A DNA stretch of 64,000 nucleotides from Prostheceraeus crozeri. Its lineage: Eukaryota; Platyhelminthes; Polycladida; Euryleptidae. The stretch is taken from positions 434,001 through 498,000 of the forward strand of contig CAJQUW010004600.1 of the NCBI GenBank assembly GCA_907163375.1, read 5' to 3'. Below the pieces are notes generated by a model that saw only the letters and a list, made by a program, of their open reading frames with translations, was not told the DNA's origin and did not search any database. Shown here piece after piece: positions 10,905 through 22,236 of the stretch; position 1 is the stretch's first letter, and every line of letters starts with the position of its first letter. The position numbers and the translations under genes were made by a program.

Positions 10905-11562
10905 TTATAATATATCATATAAAGTCTTATTGAAAGATAATTTAAATTTATTTTCACTAACTATTGATTCTTCATCAACATCATAAATTACACTTTTTGG
11001 TATAGGATGGCATTCCCTAATAGGAATATCCAATTCCAAATTACATTTATTATTTGATAGTAATATAATAGAGAAAAATATTGGTCTTTGATCTCTTTTG
11101 GAAAATTTAATAACAACACCATAATCTAAATCATTTTTAGTTTTTATTAAAGATATAAAATTTTAAATTGATTAGATGTAAATCCTAATTTGAATTTTTA
11201 GACCCAACACATAGTTGTCTAATAGTATCTTCAACTATTCCATCATTATTATTTTCAATTGTAAGAAAATGAAATTTAGAAAAATTTTGATTATATGTAG
11301 TATTAATATCATGTTGAGATATAATTTTTTCTTCACTTAAATTTTTATAATTACTAGTATTTTTATAATCTTTTTTACCATTTACACCTTTTTCAGATGT
11401 TTCAGAATCATCATCTATATTATCATCATTATTATTATCATCATTATCATTATAAGATTCTTTAAAATTATTATGATTATGGTCATTGTTAATAGCATAA
11501 GGGTAAATCCAATTTAATCCACAACATTTGACGAAAATGTGTCTTTGATTTGCAAAATCCAT
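10905..11562 (-). pseudogene. Minus-strand provirus gene, C-terminal block (unknown function)
   Basis: From 11,562 downward a 125-codon frame starts with MDFANQRHIF and CCGLNWIYPYAIN, then an Asp/Asn-rich linker (about residues 26-55), then charged sequence to a stop at 11,185. Past a short broken stretch, another frame continues with DYGVVIKFSKRDQRPIFFS, ELDIPIRECHPIPKSVIYDV and a stop doublet near 10,905. It is AT-rich like the provirus and convergent with the polymerase gene. The 13,786-14,425 and 19,072-19,266 minus blocks may be the upstream parts of the same gene, separated by insertions. I do not recognise a domain. Confidence 0.5.
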
Positions 11563-12893
11563 ATTTCTGAACCGATTTCAATAGTTTTTTTTTCTAATCA
11601 AACCGTAAAGATCTCATCTATTATGGCATGGTTTTTAAAAAGTCACAAAGCCAAGACCTCCTTCACAAGTTGCCGTTTTTTGCCGAAAAAAGACCAAAAA
11701 AGCATGTCCAAAGTTGCAGTACTCTCAGTTCAACACGGATTTTTTGATAATATACATTCAAATATACCCACTAATATTTATATCATCTGAAAGAAGAAGA
11801 TCAGCTCTTTAAGACAGTCTGATTTTAAATATTATAATCAATATTAATCATTGAATTTTCACTGGGTTTCCATTGTCCAATGAAAAAAATGTCCTCTGAC
11901 CGAGGTACCTTTTCTCGAAGAATATTGATTCTTCCATTAAACGTTTTGCACCAAACGAATCCTCTAGTGTGCTAGTTTATAAATCCGCAAAGAAAATTCA
12001 GTTTGATGCCGTTACAAGTGTGCAATATTGATTTAAAAATATTTTTATCCGTTTTTTCGACCAGAGAATTTGAATATTCCCAAGAATTTCATATGGATGC
12101 TGAAACCAGAAATTTTGTCAGGAATCGATGAAATTTCACAGCATAGGAGGGATCTATGCTATTAACATCTATGCAAAAGAAATTTTTCATTTTTATCAAT
12201 TAACCCTCTCAAAATCTCCAAAAACCACGAAAATGTCCTCTGACCGAGACCCTAAAAAATCTCGGTCAGAGGACAACGTTGAAATTGAAGATCTCGGTCA
12301 GAGTACAAGGGTCTCGGTATAAAGACATGATAATGTATGCAATTACATTTAGATCACTTCGTTTTACGCGTTCAAGTATTCATCCAAAGTTCCCGCAGTC
12401 TCATGAACCCAAATGCACAAACCGAAGAGTTTCCTGTTCGACATCAATTTGTCCTCTGACCGAGACCTTAAAAATCTCGGTCAGAGGACAAGGTGGGTCA
12501 CGGTCAACGGACATTATATGCAATACATTACATTTTTGTCACTTCGCTCTACGCATGCAAGCATTCATCCTAAGTTCCCAGTTTCATCAGCAACCCAAAT
12601 GCAGAAGCCGAAGAGTTTCCTATTCGACATCTATCTGACCGCGATCAATTTGTCCTCTGACCGAGATGTAGAAAAAATGGCTTTTTAAAAGTGCTAGATT
12701 TCTATGGAAAGTTTCTATTTGGTGTGATCGCCGCTAAGATTTTCGTGTTCAGCGTAAAAAAATTAGTATATATGCAAATTTTCACGGAAATCTGAGACCC
12801 AAAGTTGAAAAGACAGAAATGTTGTGGAATAAATTGGATTTACCCATAAGGTGTAGTCCACATATAATTTTTTTCTTGTTGTGCTAAACCATT
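11563..12893. mobile_element. Insertion of unknown class, repeat-rich, non-coding
   Basis: This block interrupts the minus-strand provirus gene and differs in composition from it. It has no supportable gene; the small open frames follow repeat copies. Its main content is the inverted/direct 14-bp motif cluster and a duplicated segment described separately. Its ends were not defined by a target-site duplication. Confidence 0.45.
11891..12665. repeat. Cluster of GTCCTCTGACCGAG motifs forming hairpins, within a duplicated segment
   Basis: Forward copies lie at 11,891, 12,235, 12,451 and 12,652. Reverse-complement copies (CTCGGTCAGAGGAC or one-base variants) lie at 12,261, 12,293 and 12,476. Two forward/reverse pairs (12,235/12,261 and 12,451/12,476) make perfect 14-bp stems with loops of about 11-12 bases. 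The flanking sequence is also duplicated: about 12,335-12,465 is repeated in diverged form at about 12,520-12,665, both including GAAGAGTTTCCT and TTCGACATC. Confidence 0.85.
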
Positions 12894-12895
12894 TA

Positions 12896-13774
12896 CCGTA
12901 TTTACTCTAATAGAACCCGGACCTCTAATAGAACCCGGGTCTCCAATAAAACCCGGGTCAGAGCAATCTGAATTAATAGAACCCGGGTCTACAATAGAAC
13001 CCGGGTCAGAGCAATCTGAATTAATAGAACCCGGGCCTCTATGAGAATCCGGGGTCTCTGATAGAACCCGGGTGAGACTCAGTAGCATCTTATTGACCTT
13101 GTAGGTGAACCAAAAAGTATTTTTTTAGTAACAAAATTCATTTGACGGGAGATAAGTAAAGGAAACAAGCGAATGTTGGATGGTAGCGAAGATGACTTCA
13201 TCGAATCCTTCGAGGCAGGGCATCCATGCCATGATGCCCTCTCGCGCTTGTGCGAAGTGGAAGTTGACCTTGACATCGATGAAGAACACGAAGAAAAGGA
13301 CGAGCTGATGATTATAGATGAAGACGAATGACTCGAGTTGCTTTTCAATATACCGGTAGATATACAGACTTTTATATACAGTCCAATATAGAGATTTTTC
13401 CAACTGGTAGCCGTTCTTCCTTTACACAGCGAGTGGGTCTTTGATTTTTTTGTGACTAAATTACAATTACCGGGTTAGCTTATGGATCGCTCATAATCAT
13501 CTCCACATCCGCCACTCAATATGCCATGAGCATAGTGAATGTAAAAAAGACTTCGAATACAGTACATGTATACTGAGCAGTAACAGCAAAAACTGTCATA
13601 CAATAGGCCCGCATTTTTATGTAGGTTCAACGAATTCTATGGTTGATGTCATATTTTTAATTTTTTAGTGATCATTTTTCAATGTAATTAAATAGAACCC
13701 AGGCCTCCAATAGAACCCTGGTCAGAGCGATCTGAATTAATAGAGCCCCCCGGGGTCTATTAGAGTAAATACGG
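12896..13774. mobile_element. Pogo/Tc1-mariner-like non-autonomous element with TIRs and TA target site
   Basis: The left end CCGTATTTACTCTAATAGA is exactly matched by the reverse complement of the right end. With two mismatches the similarity extends to about 25 bp. Both ends are flanked by TA (12,894-12,895 and 13,775-13,776), the target duplication of Tc1/mariner/pogo elements. Next to each terminus are several copies of ATAGAACCCGGGTC-type repeats. Inside, a plus frame from 13,172 to 13,331 encodes an acidic tail (GSEDDFIESFE and DIDEEHEEKDE) that resembles the acidic C-terminus of pogo/Tigger transposases. This suggests an internally deleted derivative. The class call is inferred from TIR, TSD and this tail. 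Confidence 0.7.
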
Positions 13775-13785
13775 TATATAAGATT

Positions 13786-14425
13786 TAAATAAAGTAATAT
13801 TTATATTAGAATATAATCCTATATAAGTATCATTATTATATCTTTTGTGGCATTTCTGATGCTTCTTTTTGTAAATTGTGTCTCTGTAATAAACTTGACA
13901 TAATAATTCTTCATTATGTTTTTTACTTTCAATATGAATATTGAATTGATTAAACTCATCAACAAATAATCTAATTTTTTCTTTCGAAAAAGATTTTAAT
14001 TTTTTTACTAATTCAGTAACATTAATAATATTAATTATTTTATTTTCTATCCAATCTTTATTGCTAATTGATAACACTGCTCTAATAAATCCATAAACAT
14101 TATTATGACCAATGATAACCATATTTTCTTTATTTAATTCAACATATGCAACATCATTATATTTACTTACAATATCCATAAATTTTATAAATGGATCACC
14201 TGGATATATACAATAATTTGTTTCTATAGCAGGTAAACCTTTTGTTTGTTCTTTAAATATTTCAGCTTGTAATTCGAACAAAAGATTAACATCTATACAT
14301 GGATTATTATTAGTATTAAAACCAAAGTGTTTAAATATATCAAGTGTTCAATATATCAATCCGCCATCTTTTTTCGCCAAGATAATTTGCAGACATTTAT
14401 ATTCATCAATTTCAAAAAGTCGCTG
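13786..14425 (-). pseudogene. Minus-strand provirus gene, middle block (unknown function)
   Basis: Reading on the minus strand, the frame can be followed from about 14,419 through one stop near 14,348 and into an open frame that passes the pogo-like insertion at 13,776. The protein is AT-rich-coded with RLFEIDEYKCLQIILAKKDG, a NLLFELQAEIFKEQT helix, ETNYCIYPGDPFIKFMDI and a Lys-rich C-terminal region with two Cys. It is cut on one side by the 14.43-19.07 kb insertion and on the other by the pogo-like element. It looks like part of the same gene as the neighbouring minus blocks. No known domain was recognised. Confidence 0.5.
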
Positions 14426-14429
14426 TGGC

Positions 14430-17400
14430 TAAAATATTTCGTGATAACTTCATTTTTCTAGTAATTCCTACATAAAATTTACTGCTTTATTCTTTTTTCA
14501 AATCAATTTTGATGTTGAACGTGTCATTTCTGAATAAAATGGCTTTATAGATGAAACAGTGGAGAAATTGTCTCATTTGGCTCTCAGATATTGTTTATCT
14601 ACATATTGAAGATGCATCTAATACAAATATTTCCTGGAATGAGAAGAAAGGAATATTTGCTCGCTATTTTGGCAACATTTTTGTGCTTTAGATGGTTCTT
14701 TAACGTTTCATCTGCCAGTGAAGATCAACTCCGCGTGGTTGACGCACGTGACTCTTGCGCTTGTCCTAAAGCAGCCCGTCATGCTCTTATTTTACTGATA
14801 TCTGTGTTTATACATTGAGTGCACCCACAGAATTAGATTGTTTATCTGTGTCACTTTGCTAGAAGTGCAAACTGATTCAAACAAATGGCACATGCAGGAA
14901 CTTAATAAGTGGGCAAAAAGAAATTTTTAATACCTTGCAGAGATAGGAAAAATAGTCGTGCGTCGCTTGCGGATTGCTCTAAATTCCTTCAAAATGCTCC
15001 GATCGCCACGATTCCTTCAGATTCGAAGAATTCAGATCATTGCGCAAAAGTTTTCTCGATAATGTTGGGCCCTCCGATCATTTTAAAAAAAGTTAGCAGG
15101 CGCATGAAAAAACGTTCACAAACTTCTCTGTAGAACTTGACATCGACTGTGTCTCTTTGCTGTGTGATCCGGTTGATAACAGTCACAGAAACTTTGTACA
15201 ATTTGTCGTTTTTAATGCTGAACTGGCTTCTCATTGTTCGATTGCTATGGTATTTAGTCAGCAGATTGTGCCATTTCAATAACGTTGCACGTTCCAATGC
15301 TTCCCTTCTAGTCAAACGGAAGAAGAGACGACCTGTCTAATTCTGTGAGTGCACCAGTTGCAGGAAATTCCAACATGTTCATGATAATTGAGCGAGATAT
15401 TCCCACACAAATCACTCTACGTTTTCACTGTTGTGACGTCATGCCTAGCCGCTGTCTGATTGCTTTATTAACTAAGGAAGCAGACAGACAGTCGCTACTG
15501 TGACTGTTCACAAGGCGCACGATGTTCTAAATTTTGCTGTTCAGTGAATCATTATGATCTGTGCGTGAAATGGCGTCCGGTAAGTTGATGTTAATGATAG
15601 TTAATTGAATCAACTCAAAGTTTTGCAACACGAGTATAGTCACTACATCTGATGCAGTTGATATCACCCATCCACGGTTATACATTTTATTTAGTAAAAG
15701 TAAATATGATTTTTCAGTGGCAACTCAGTGATGGTTAACTACATATTCCACACAACCTCGTTCATGATGATGTTCAAGGTTGACAAACACTCTGTCTAAT
15801 GGTCGATCTTGTAATAAACAGTTTGGCACAATCAACTGGATCAGTAAGTCGGTCAAATTTTTGGCATATAATGAAACTATGTGTAAAGACGATAAGTGCA
15901 TAAGGTGCAATAATTGCCGCCATGCCCATTATGATTGGGCAACAAGATCAATTTCGCACTACTGATCCGATTCAACCCAGTTTACCGCATCATGAATGTT
16001 ATACGAAAAGCTTCTTCGAAGTTATTATGTTAAATAACGAACTTCCTTTAATAACAATTTTAGTAGGTCTATTAGAGAAAGAGTAGTGACAGCTGACGAG
16101 TCTTTTTGTGAGAGTACTTTCAAAAAAAGAAAATTAGCGGTTCTTTAATTCAATTAGCAAAAATGAAATTATTTTTCTGTTGCCAGCAAGGCTTGATTTG
16201 ATCCGATATCAAAATACGTGAGGTTATTCGACCGCAATGTTGCGTGCAAATAACCAGACAACTGAGGCCAAGCTATTCCCAGGTAAAAGCGGGTACCAGC
16301 AGCCATAACTATACAGTGAGGTTTTCAGACGCAACAATTCGTCGAAATGGTAACTGTCTTTGCTGAACGGCTATATTTTTGCATGATCACTTCAAATATT
16401 CCGCATAATTTATTTAGGCATTCATCGTTAGAATTAAGCAATTGCTTCTTAGGAGTGATTGTCTACTGAACACGTTACCAGCGCTTCATAGTATCAAATT
16501 TATTGGAAATTTTATAGATTATTAGCATATACATATAATGATATACTGAATCTGTCTTCTTGGCAATTCGTACTCGATGCTCGTCCGCGATTTCTACATG
16601 TAAAATTAGTCAGTAAAATTGTACAGTTTTTAATTTGATGTGAAATCAACATGTTTGAGACAGGGATGCGGAGTCCTATCATTTTGATAGGACTCCGACT
16701 CCTGGGGTTGATAGGACTCCGGCTTTTGATAGGACTCCGACACCGGGTGACAAGTGTAAAACGCCTAGCTTTTACATAGTTTTTATAATTTAAATATAGG
16801 CGTAATGGTACCCTACATCATAGATCAGTATAGGCTCACTATCACCGTTCATTCCCTCAACTATTACAAGCTTTCCATGCACTGCTGTCTCTGTACTTTT
16901 GTTTGACGGAGAAAGTTGATATCAAGACAGTAACAGCCATGCACGAAGATAAATAATTTGTCTGTATTATATTTCGGGTATAGTTATAGGCCGGAGTCCT
17001 ATCATTTGATAGGACTCCGATCCAGCAAAAATGATATGACTCCGACCCCGACTCCAACTCCGCATCCCTGGTTTGAGAACAGTGGTAGGCATATCAGAAG
17101 GTACAAATTGATGCACTTGTTTAATCTCCAGGAGTAGGCATATTCAAAATGTTAAAGCGGACATTGATTCCTTTGCGTAGTTATTCGGATGAAGCTTTTT
17201 TGACATACGGTAAACTAGGGCGAATCAGACATTGTTGGTAAGAAAACTGTTTATCTGCTCAATGATAGCCACTATGACATGATGACTTATGTCAGTGGTA
17301 AGCAACCAATTTGTGGTAGTGATGACTTACAGATCTAGTTGATTACATCACAATTGATTGTACTGTATCGGCCGTTAGATGAATCGAATATCTACAAACT

Positions 17401-19070
17401 TGTATTGTGATGAATCTGACACATTTGTTGCAATATTTTTTATTTAAGCCTTTAACATAAGCTGTTTCTTCAACCGAAATTTATATTTATCATGATTTGA
17501 AAATGTCCAAAATAACTACGCTACGTTTATTTTATTATTTTAGCTATATAAAAACAATGATTTTTTATGGGTGTGAGCTGTACTCACCTGCTCGCACCGA
17601 AAATTTTCGAAGTCATGCTGAAGCAATTATTTGCAGGCCTATAGGTGAAATATAATTTGTTAAAATAAAGATAGCATACATATTCGCAAGAGGAGCAACA
17701 GCGGGGTTTTCACAGCGAAATAATAAAATTTCTGAGAGATTTTGCGGCCAAAAATAATTTATCATGAACTTGAATGCCCAGTAAATTTCCGTCATAAAAA
17801 ATGCTATTCATGTCTATTACTTTCTTGGAGTATTGAAATATAATTGAAATATTGCATTAGGAAGTTACTTTTGATCACCCCTATACATGTGCATTTTTGT
17901 CAACATCGTGAAGCAGTATGAGGCAATCAATATTCAGTAGTCTATACTGCACTTTGAAATGCTTAATACCGATGTCAGATGAACATGTACGGTGTAATTA
18001 ATTGATAATTATTCGCAACGTCTAGACAAAAACTTGAATGAGCAGCACTTGAAATTTAATCGGCGCAAGTGATCAAACCAAAAGTGAAACGTTTTGTGGT
18101 TTAAATTCTATATAGCTTTATAATACAAATTTCGGTTGAAGGCCTTTTGTGAATTGATGCAGCCTATGATCTTCCAACCGATGAAATTAAATCTGTGTCA
18201 CAAATGTTTTCATCTGCATCTGAATGTTTCGTGTTGCTTTCCTTTTTCTGTTGTGAATATAATTTTACTTTTCAGTGATTTGCCGGAAGCCGAGGAGCTA
18301 TTGTATTAATTGCTCAATATTCTCGAATGCAATTAATACAAAGTATCTGCAGCTTAAGGCTGGAACGTCATTCATCATTTTTCATCATTTTCATCACTAA
18401 CAAAAACAGTCATTTACGTGATACATCAATAATTTAGTGACAACATTTCAGAATTTGACTATTTCTTCATAAATTGTTATCTAAACACGGATCATCAAAT
18501 ACTGCTATTGATCATAGAAGGAGATACAAGGGAAAACTCTGATGTAAGAAGAAAATGAGATGTTAGGATGTCAGCAAAAAAATTATTATACTTCACATAG
18601 GATGTTTTCATAATCAGATGAAAAAATTAGGACTAAAATAGTATATAATGTAGGTAAGGTCCATCATGTTTCCAACATACATTCATAAATGGAAATCTAA
18701 AACTGATCAATGAATGTATGTACAACTGGTTATCAATAAGAAAATGAAGTATTTCTAGATTCGATACAAAGATTTTCAGATGTTCAGTGGGCAAAAGTTT
18801 GTAAACACGTTCATACACAGTACCTGAATACAATAAGAAGTCCCCTTTAAATCGTATAGAGTGGTTTGTAGTCGTCTATTAAGTACCTTAATAATCAATT
18901 AATTTCTATGCCAAATCGAATCTAGCATTCTAAGCATAGAAATGGATCTTCATCTCATGTTTTTGTCTTCCTGATGTCTACGGATAACTATGTAATTTTT
19001 CACTACTTCATAGCTTTGACATAGCTATTCAGTCCTTTCTATTCAATACTATTCTGTTGTCAATTGCGAT
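14430..19070. mobile_element. Insertion of about 4.6 kb, host-like composition, no intact gene
   Basis: Base composition changes here from provirus-like to host-like, and the minus-strand provirus frame is lost on both sides. Small open frames (for example 14,591-14,818 plus, 15,037-15,315 minus, 15,780-15,965 plus) carry no motif I can support. The region contains a clean hAT MITE and the left part of a dispersed repeat that is also found at 32,969-33,420. The precise ends were not established. Confidence 0.4.
16661..17070. mobile_element. hAT-type MITE with perfect 8-bp target-site duplication
   Basis: The element starts CAGGGATGCGGAGT and ends in its reverse complement ACTCCGCATCCCTG, with an inserted TCCA near the right terminus. 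It is flanked by GTTTGAGA at 16,653-16,660 and again at 17,071-17,078. The eight-base duplication and CAGGG start are characteristic of hAT elements. Subterminal copies of GGAGTCCTATCA and its complement TGATAGGACTCC recur near both ends, likely transposase-binding repeats. There is no coding capacity. The perfect duplication suggests a relatively recent insertion. Confidence 0.93.
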
Positions 19071-19165
19071 ATCAAATAAAACTGCTTATAACAGCTGGCG
19101 AAAAAGTAATATCATAGCTGTCGCCACAAATCAACCATTGATTCCATACTTCCCTTATATACTTA
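18720..19165. repeat. Dispersed repeat, copy 1 (second copy at 32,969-33,420)
   Basis: From ACAACTGGTTATCAATAAGA to CTTCCCTTATATACTT this segment is nearly identical, in the same orientation, to the one at 32,969-33,420, with scattered substitutions and a few small indels. Its right part overlaps a minus-strand open frame that continues into provirus sequence (19,072-19,266). Confidence 0.9.
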
Positions 19166-19266
19166 CTTTGATCAAAACATTTATTTTCAAATCCCGATAA
19201 TCTCGTCGAATAAGAAGAACAGGATGATAAGGGCAAATATAATTTTTCTAAATTTGCTTTTTCCAT
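19072..19266 (-). pseudogene. Minus-strand provirus gene, possible N-terminal block
   Basis: A 64-codon frame starts MEKANLEKLYLPLSS opposite the fibre-like gene, whose ATG is 45 bp away, giving a divergent pair with an AT-rich spacer. It contains FENKCFDQSKYIREVWNQWL and ends at a stop within the dispersed repeat. The last 30 codons are also open in the second repeat copy near 33,330-33,420, with one Gln-to-Glu difference. It may be the start of the gene whose other blocks lie at 13,786-14,425 and 10,905-11,562. Function unknown. Confidence 0.4.
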
Positions 19267-19310
19267 TTTTTATTTTTATTTGAGAAAAATTGCTTTTTCA
19301 TTGTTAAAAA

Positions 19311-20199
19311 ATGATGTTACCAAATGTTGGTGGAGGTGCATATATCCCGAATAATCGTGAATCAGAAGAAGAAATAAAAAATTATATCATGAAAACTGGA
19401 GACGTTTTATCTTGTCCATTGCATCTTTCTATTCTTCCGCAACAAAATACAGAGTTAACAAATAAACAATATGTTGATACACAAATCAATGACTTAAAAG
19501 AAAAATATATAAACGATGTTTTGGTTCCATTGATGAATGAATTAAAGTTTCTTAAACTTAATGACAAATCATTAAACGAAAACTTATTAAAACTTGATAA
19601 AAAGGATAGAGAGCTAGAAGTAGATATAGCAAAACTTTTTAAAAAAATTTCAGAACAATCAAAAATTTTAATATTACTTTCTATAAAGTTAAAATCTGCA
19701 GTCATTAAAAATAAACATCAGATACAACTATTGAAAGAACAATTAGAAAATGAATTAGAAAAACTTCCTCAAAAAGTTTTTAAAAATCTAAGTAAGTTAC
19801 AAGCTACATTCCAAAAAAGTGTTGATGAATTGAGTTCTAAAATTACTCAACAATTGAAAAAGATGAATAGAATAATAAATGAAGTAAACTCACTTAATCA
19901 AAGTGTTGATAAAATGAAAACTCTTAAAATCAATTTAGAAAATGAATTAAAGAAAAATTTGCAAGAAAACTCGAAAGGAAATAAAGAACAGTTAGATGCT
20001 GTTAAAAAAACAATTAGATGTTCTTAAAGTTCAGTTGAATGCTCTTAAAACGGCGTTGAAGATGAATCAGCAGAAAATGCAAGTTAATAGAAAAGAAATT
20101 AAAATACATCACACGCTGCTTGACGCGATAGATAAAGTACAACGGAATATTAATAAAGTTATCACGAAGTTGTTGTCCATTCACACACGTAAATGTTGA
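19311..20199 (+). pseudogene. Polinton fibre-like coiled-coil protein, one frameshift
   Basis: The N-terminal 40 residues are non-helical with a Gly-rich start (MLPNVGGGAYIPN). A GDVLSCPLHLSI strand and a LTNKQYVDTQINDLKEKY segment follow. The latter kind of motif is common at the head of trimeric viral fibre and tail proteins. The rest (about residues 60-238) is long heptad-repeat coiled coil rich in Leu, Lys, Asn and Glu. Around 20,000-20,027 an A-run shifts the frame; the coiled coil continues in another frame to 20,199. A fibre or stalk at the capsid vertex is plausible, but coiled-coil similarity is not specific. Confidence 0.55.
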
Positions 20200-20235
20200 T
20201 GACGCACGTAAATGTTGATGACGCACGTAAATTTT
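20187..20235 (+). repeat. 19-bp tandem repeat, about 2.5 copies
   Basis: The unit ACGTAAATGTTGATGACGC occurs twice exactly and then begins a third diverging copy. It spans the end of the fibre-like frame, so the last residues of that frame are repeat-encoded. Confidence 0.85.
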
Positions 20236-20277
20236 AACGTAAATATTTTCTCCAAAAGACAAATTTATTCCTAAAAA

Positions 20278-20780
20278 ATGCCTATAATATATAAACACAA
20301 TCTTAAACATTTTGCTTCAAATCAAAAAATAGCACATGAAGCATCTATGAAATCTGTTTACCATTATAACAATGTAGAAACAGTTCAAAAGAAGGAGATA
20401 GTGTAAACAGCGGAGCTGGCATCTTTTCTGGCATAGGAAGTATCGTTAACTTAATTAAAAATAATAAAGATTTGATTACATCTGCTGCTAAAGGAGCAGC
20501 TGCTATAGGTAGTACAGCTAGTGCCATATCAAATGCTGTTAAGTCTCAAAACGAATTAAAACAACTAGAAGCTATTCGTAAACTTAAGAATGATTCTGAA
20601 GAACTAAAAAAATTAAAAAAACTTTCAGAGAAAACAAAAAACAAAATTGCTAACATAGCTGCAGGGTCTGAGAGTAAACATGAGAAGAAATCAGGCGTAG
20701 CCATAGAACCTACGGTTCGTTCAATTGAAGAAATAAGAGGTAATGGTGTGAACAGCGGAGCTGGTTTAGCAAAATTCTAA
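20278..20780 (+). pseudogene. Polinton small virion protein, pVI-like, one frameshift
   Basis: An ATG at 20,278 opens about 42 codons with basic and aromatic residues (HNLKHFASNQKIAHEAS). Near 20,395 the frame shifts, and the continuing frame runs to 20,780. It has a Gly/Ile-rich amphipathic segment GIFSGIGSIVNLIKNN, an Ala-rich helix (AAKGAAAIGSTASAISNAV) and then a charged helix. This plan resembles adenovirus protein VI-like and Polinton membrane-active virion proteins. The motif VNSGAG occurs twice, once just before the amphipathic segment and once six residues from the C-terminus. The positions suggest processing sites, though they do not match the classical adenain consensus exactly. 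It lies directly upstream of the major capsid gene. Confidence 0.55.
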
Positions 20781-20863
20781 AATTATATTTTAGCAAATTT
20801 TTTTAAGTAAAATTTTTTTCTATGTTTGAGAAAAACAAAAAATTCAAATTATTTTCTATAAAA

Positions 20864-22066
20864 ATGTCTTCTCTTATCGAAAATAAATTTATATTAGACG
20901 ATCCTCCGTTCGTCAGTTACAATCAAAAAAAGAATGACTATATAAGAATTGCTATGAATCCCGGATCTTCCAGTAGAGTAAATACTGGAGGAGATTTAAT
21001 TTTTGAAGTTGATAATCAGCAAAGTTATTTATATTTACCTGATTCCTTTTTACACTGTGAATATTCTTTATATAGTGATGCCAATTTTACAACACCATTA
21101 CCAGATAGCGATAATATTGCATTAGAGAATAATTTTTTTCCAAGATTATTTACACAAATACGTTTAGATGTTGCAACTCAAAATATAGAAACAATAAGTG
21201 ATTCTCCAGGTGTAATTGATACAATGCTTAGATTTGTAACAATTGGTGAAATAATAAAAAGCATGAAATCGAAGGTTGGTTTCCTGATACTAATGATGGT
21301 TTAATTGTTGATGATTTAACTCACGCTGGAACAGATGCCGCAGGAATTGCGAAAGAATGTCAATTAAAATTACCATGTCAATTAAAATTTAAATTAATAA
21401 TTCATCGGACAGAAAAGAATGAATTAATCTTTTTTAGTAAGACTGGAAAAAAGTATATTTAAAAATTGATAGACTTGAATGGTGGATTAAGCATATTACT
21501 CCTAGTTTAGAGGTTGAAACAGCTATTGCAAAAAGATTAAATACTAACAAACCAATTCCAGTAAATTTTTTAAAGCGAACTGCTAGTTCTGTAACCTTTT
21601 CCGAACAAAGATTTAACTGGCATTTTACTAGAACTTCGAATACTCCAAGATATTTATTACTAACATTTCAAAGAAATGATTCTCCAAGTTTTGATAAGAA
21701 CAACAATCTTTTTCATATTAATACAATTCGAAGTTTACAAGTTTCATTAAATCGAACCCGATATCCAATTGATCCATTAAGATTCGATGATACCAATAAT
21801 CAATTTATGGAAGGATATGATGCTTATAGAAATCTTTGTATAGAATTTGGAGTTGAAACACTCCTGGAGATTGGAGACATTTATATCCTGTTTTCTGTTT
21901 CGATTTAAGTGCACAATCTGAAGATATTATCAAGACTGGTTGTGATGTAACAATTAATATTGAAAAGAACGATTCCACAACTTCATTGATAGTTTATGGT
22001 TTATTGTTAGAAGACGCAAAATATTATATTGAAATTCTTAATGGAAAGATGGCTAGGATCGACTAA
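20864..22066 (+). pseudogene. Major capsid protein (double jelly-roll hexon) of Polinton, multiply frameshifted
   Basis: This is the main shell protein. The preferred start is 20,864 (MSSLIENKF), preceded by TTTCTATAAAAATG, although the frame is open from 20,822. The first frame covers the N-terminal jelly roll with RIAMNPGSSSRVNTGGDLIF, LPDSFLHCEYSLY and FTQIRLDVATQNIETISDSP. It then shifts near 21,260. The next frame has GWFPDTNDG and stops near 21,462. A third carries DRLEWWIKHITPSLEVETA, NWHFTRTSNTPRYLLLTF and YPIDPLRFDD. A further shift near 21,865 gives the terminal HLYPVFCFDLSAQSED block, ending at 22,066. The order of these blocks is that of Polinton capsid proteins. At least three frameshifts make it non-functional. 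Confidence 0.88.
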
Positions 22067-22097
22067 AGCCTCTGAACAAAGTTCTATTGGCTGAAAC
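22057..22097 (+). promoter_or_regulatory. Conserved 3' intergenic motif, copy 1
   Basis: GATCGACTAAAGCCTCTGAA followed by CAAAGTTCTATTGGCTGAAAC overlaps the capsid stop codon and closely matches the segment at 22,747-22,788 after the next gene. Repetition after two consecutive gene ends suggests a 3'-end processing or termination signal. Confidence 0.55.
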
Positions 22098-22236
22098 CCA
22101 AGACTTCGTCGATAAGTTAATTAAAATTTTTTAGTAACTTAAAATTTGTTCTTAAGTTAAAATTTGTTCTTAACTTAAAATTTTTTCATAGCTACAATAG
22201 ATTAAAAATTCTTAACTTAAAATTTTTTTATTAAAA

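Noticed and set aside
12840-13088. 82-codon minus frame with repeated DPGSINSDCS units
   Set aside because: It is the translation of the subterminal CCCGGGT repeats of the pogo-like element.
14591-15340. Several 67-92-codon frames on both strands
   Set aside because: Overlapping frames on both strands with no motif; one has a hydrophobic N-terminus but no supporting context.
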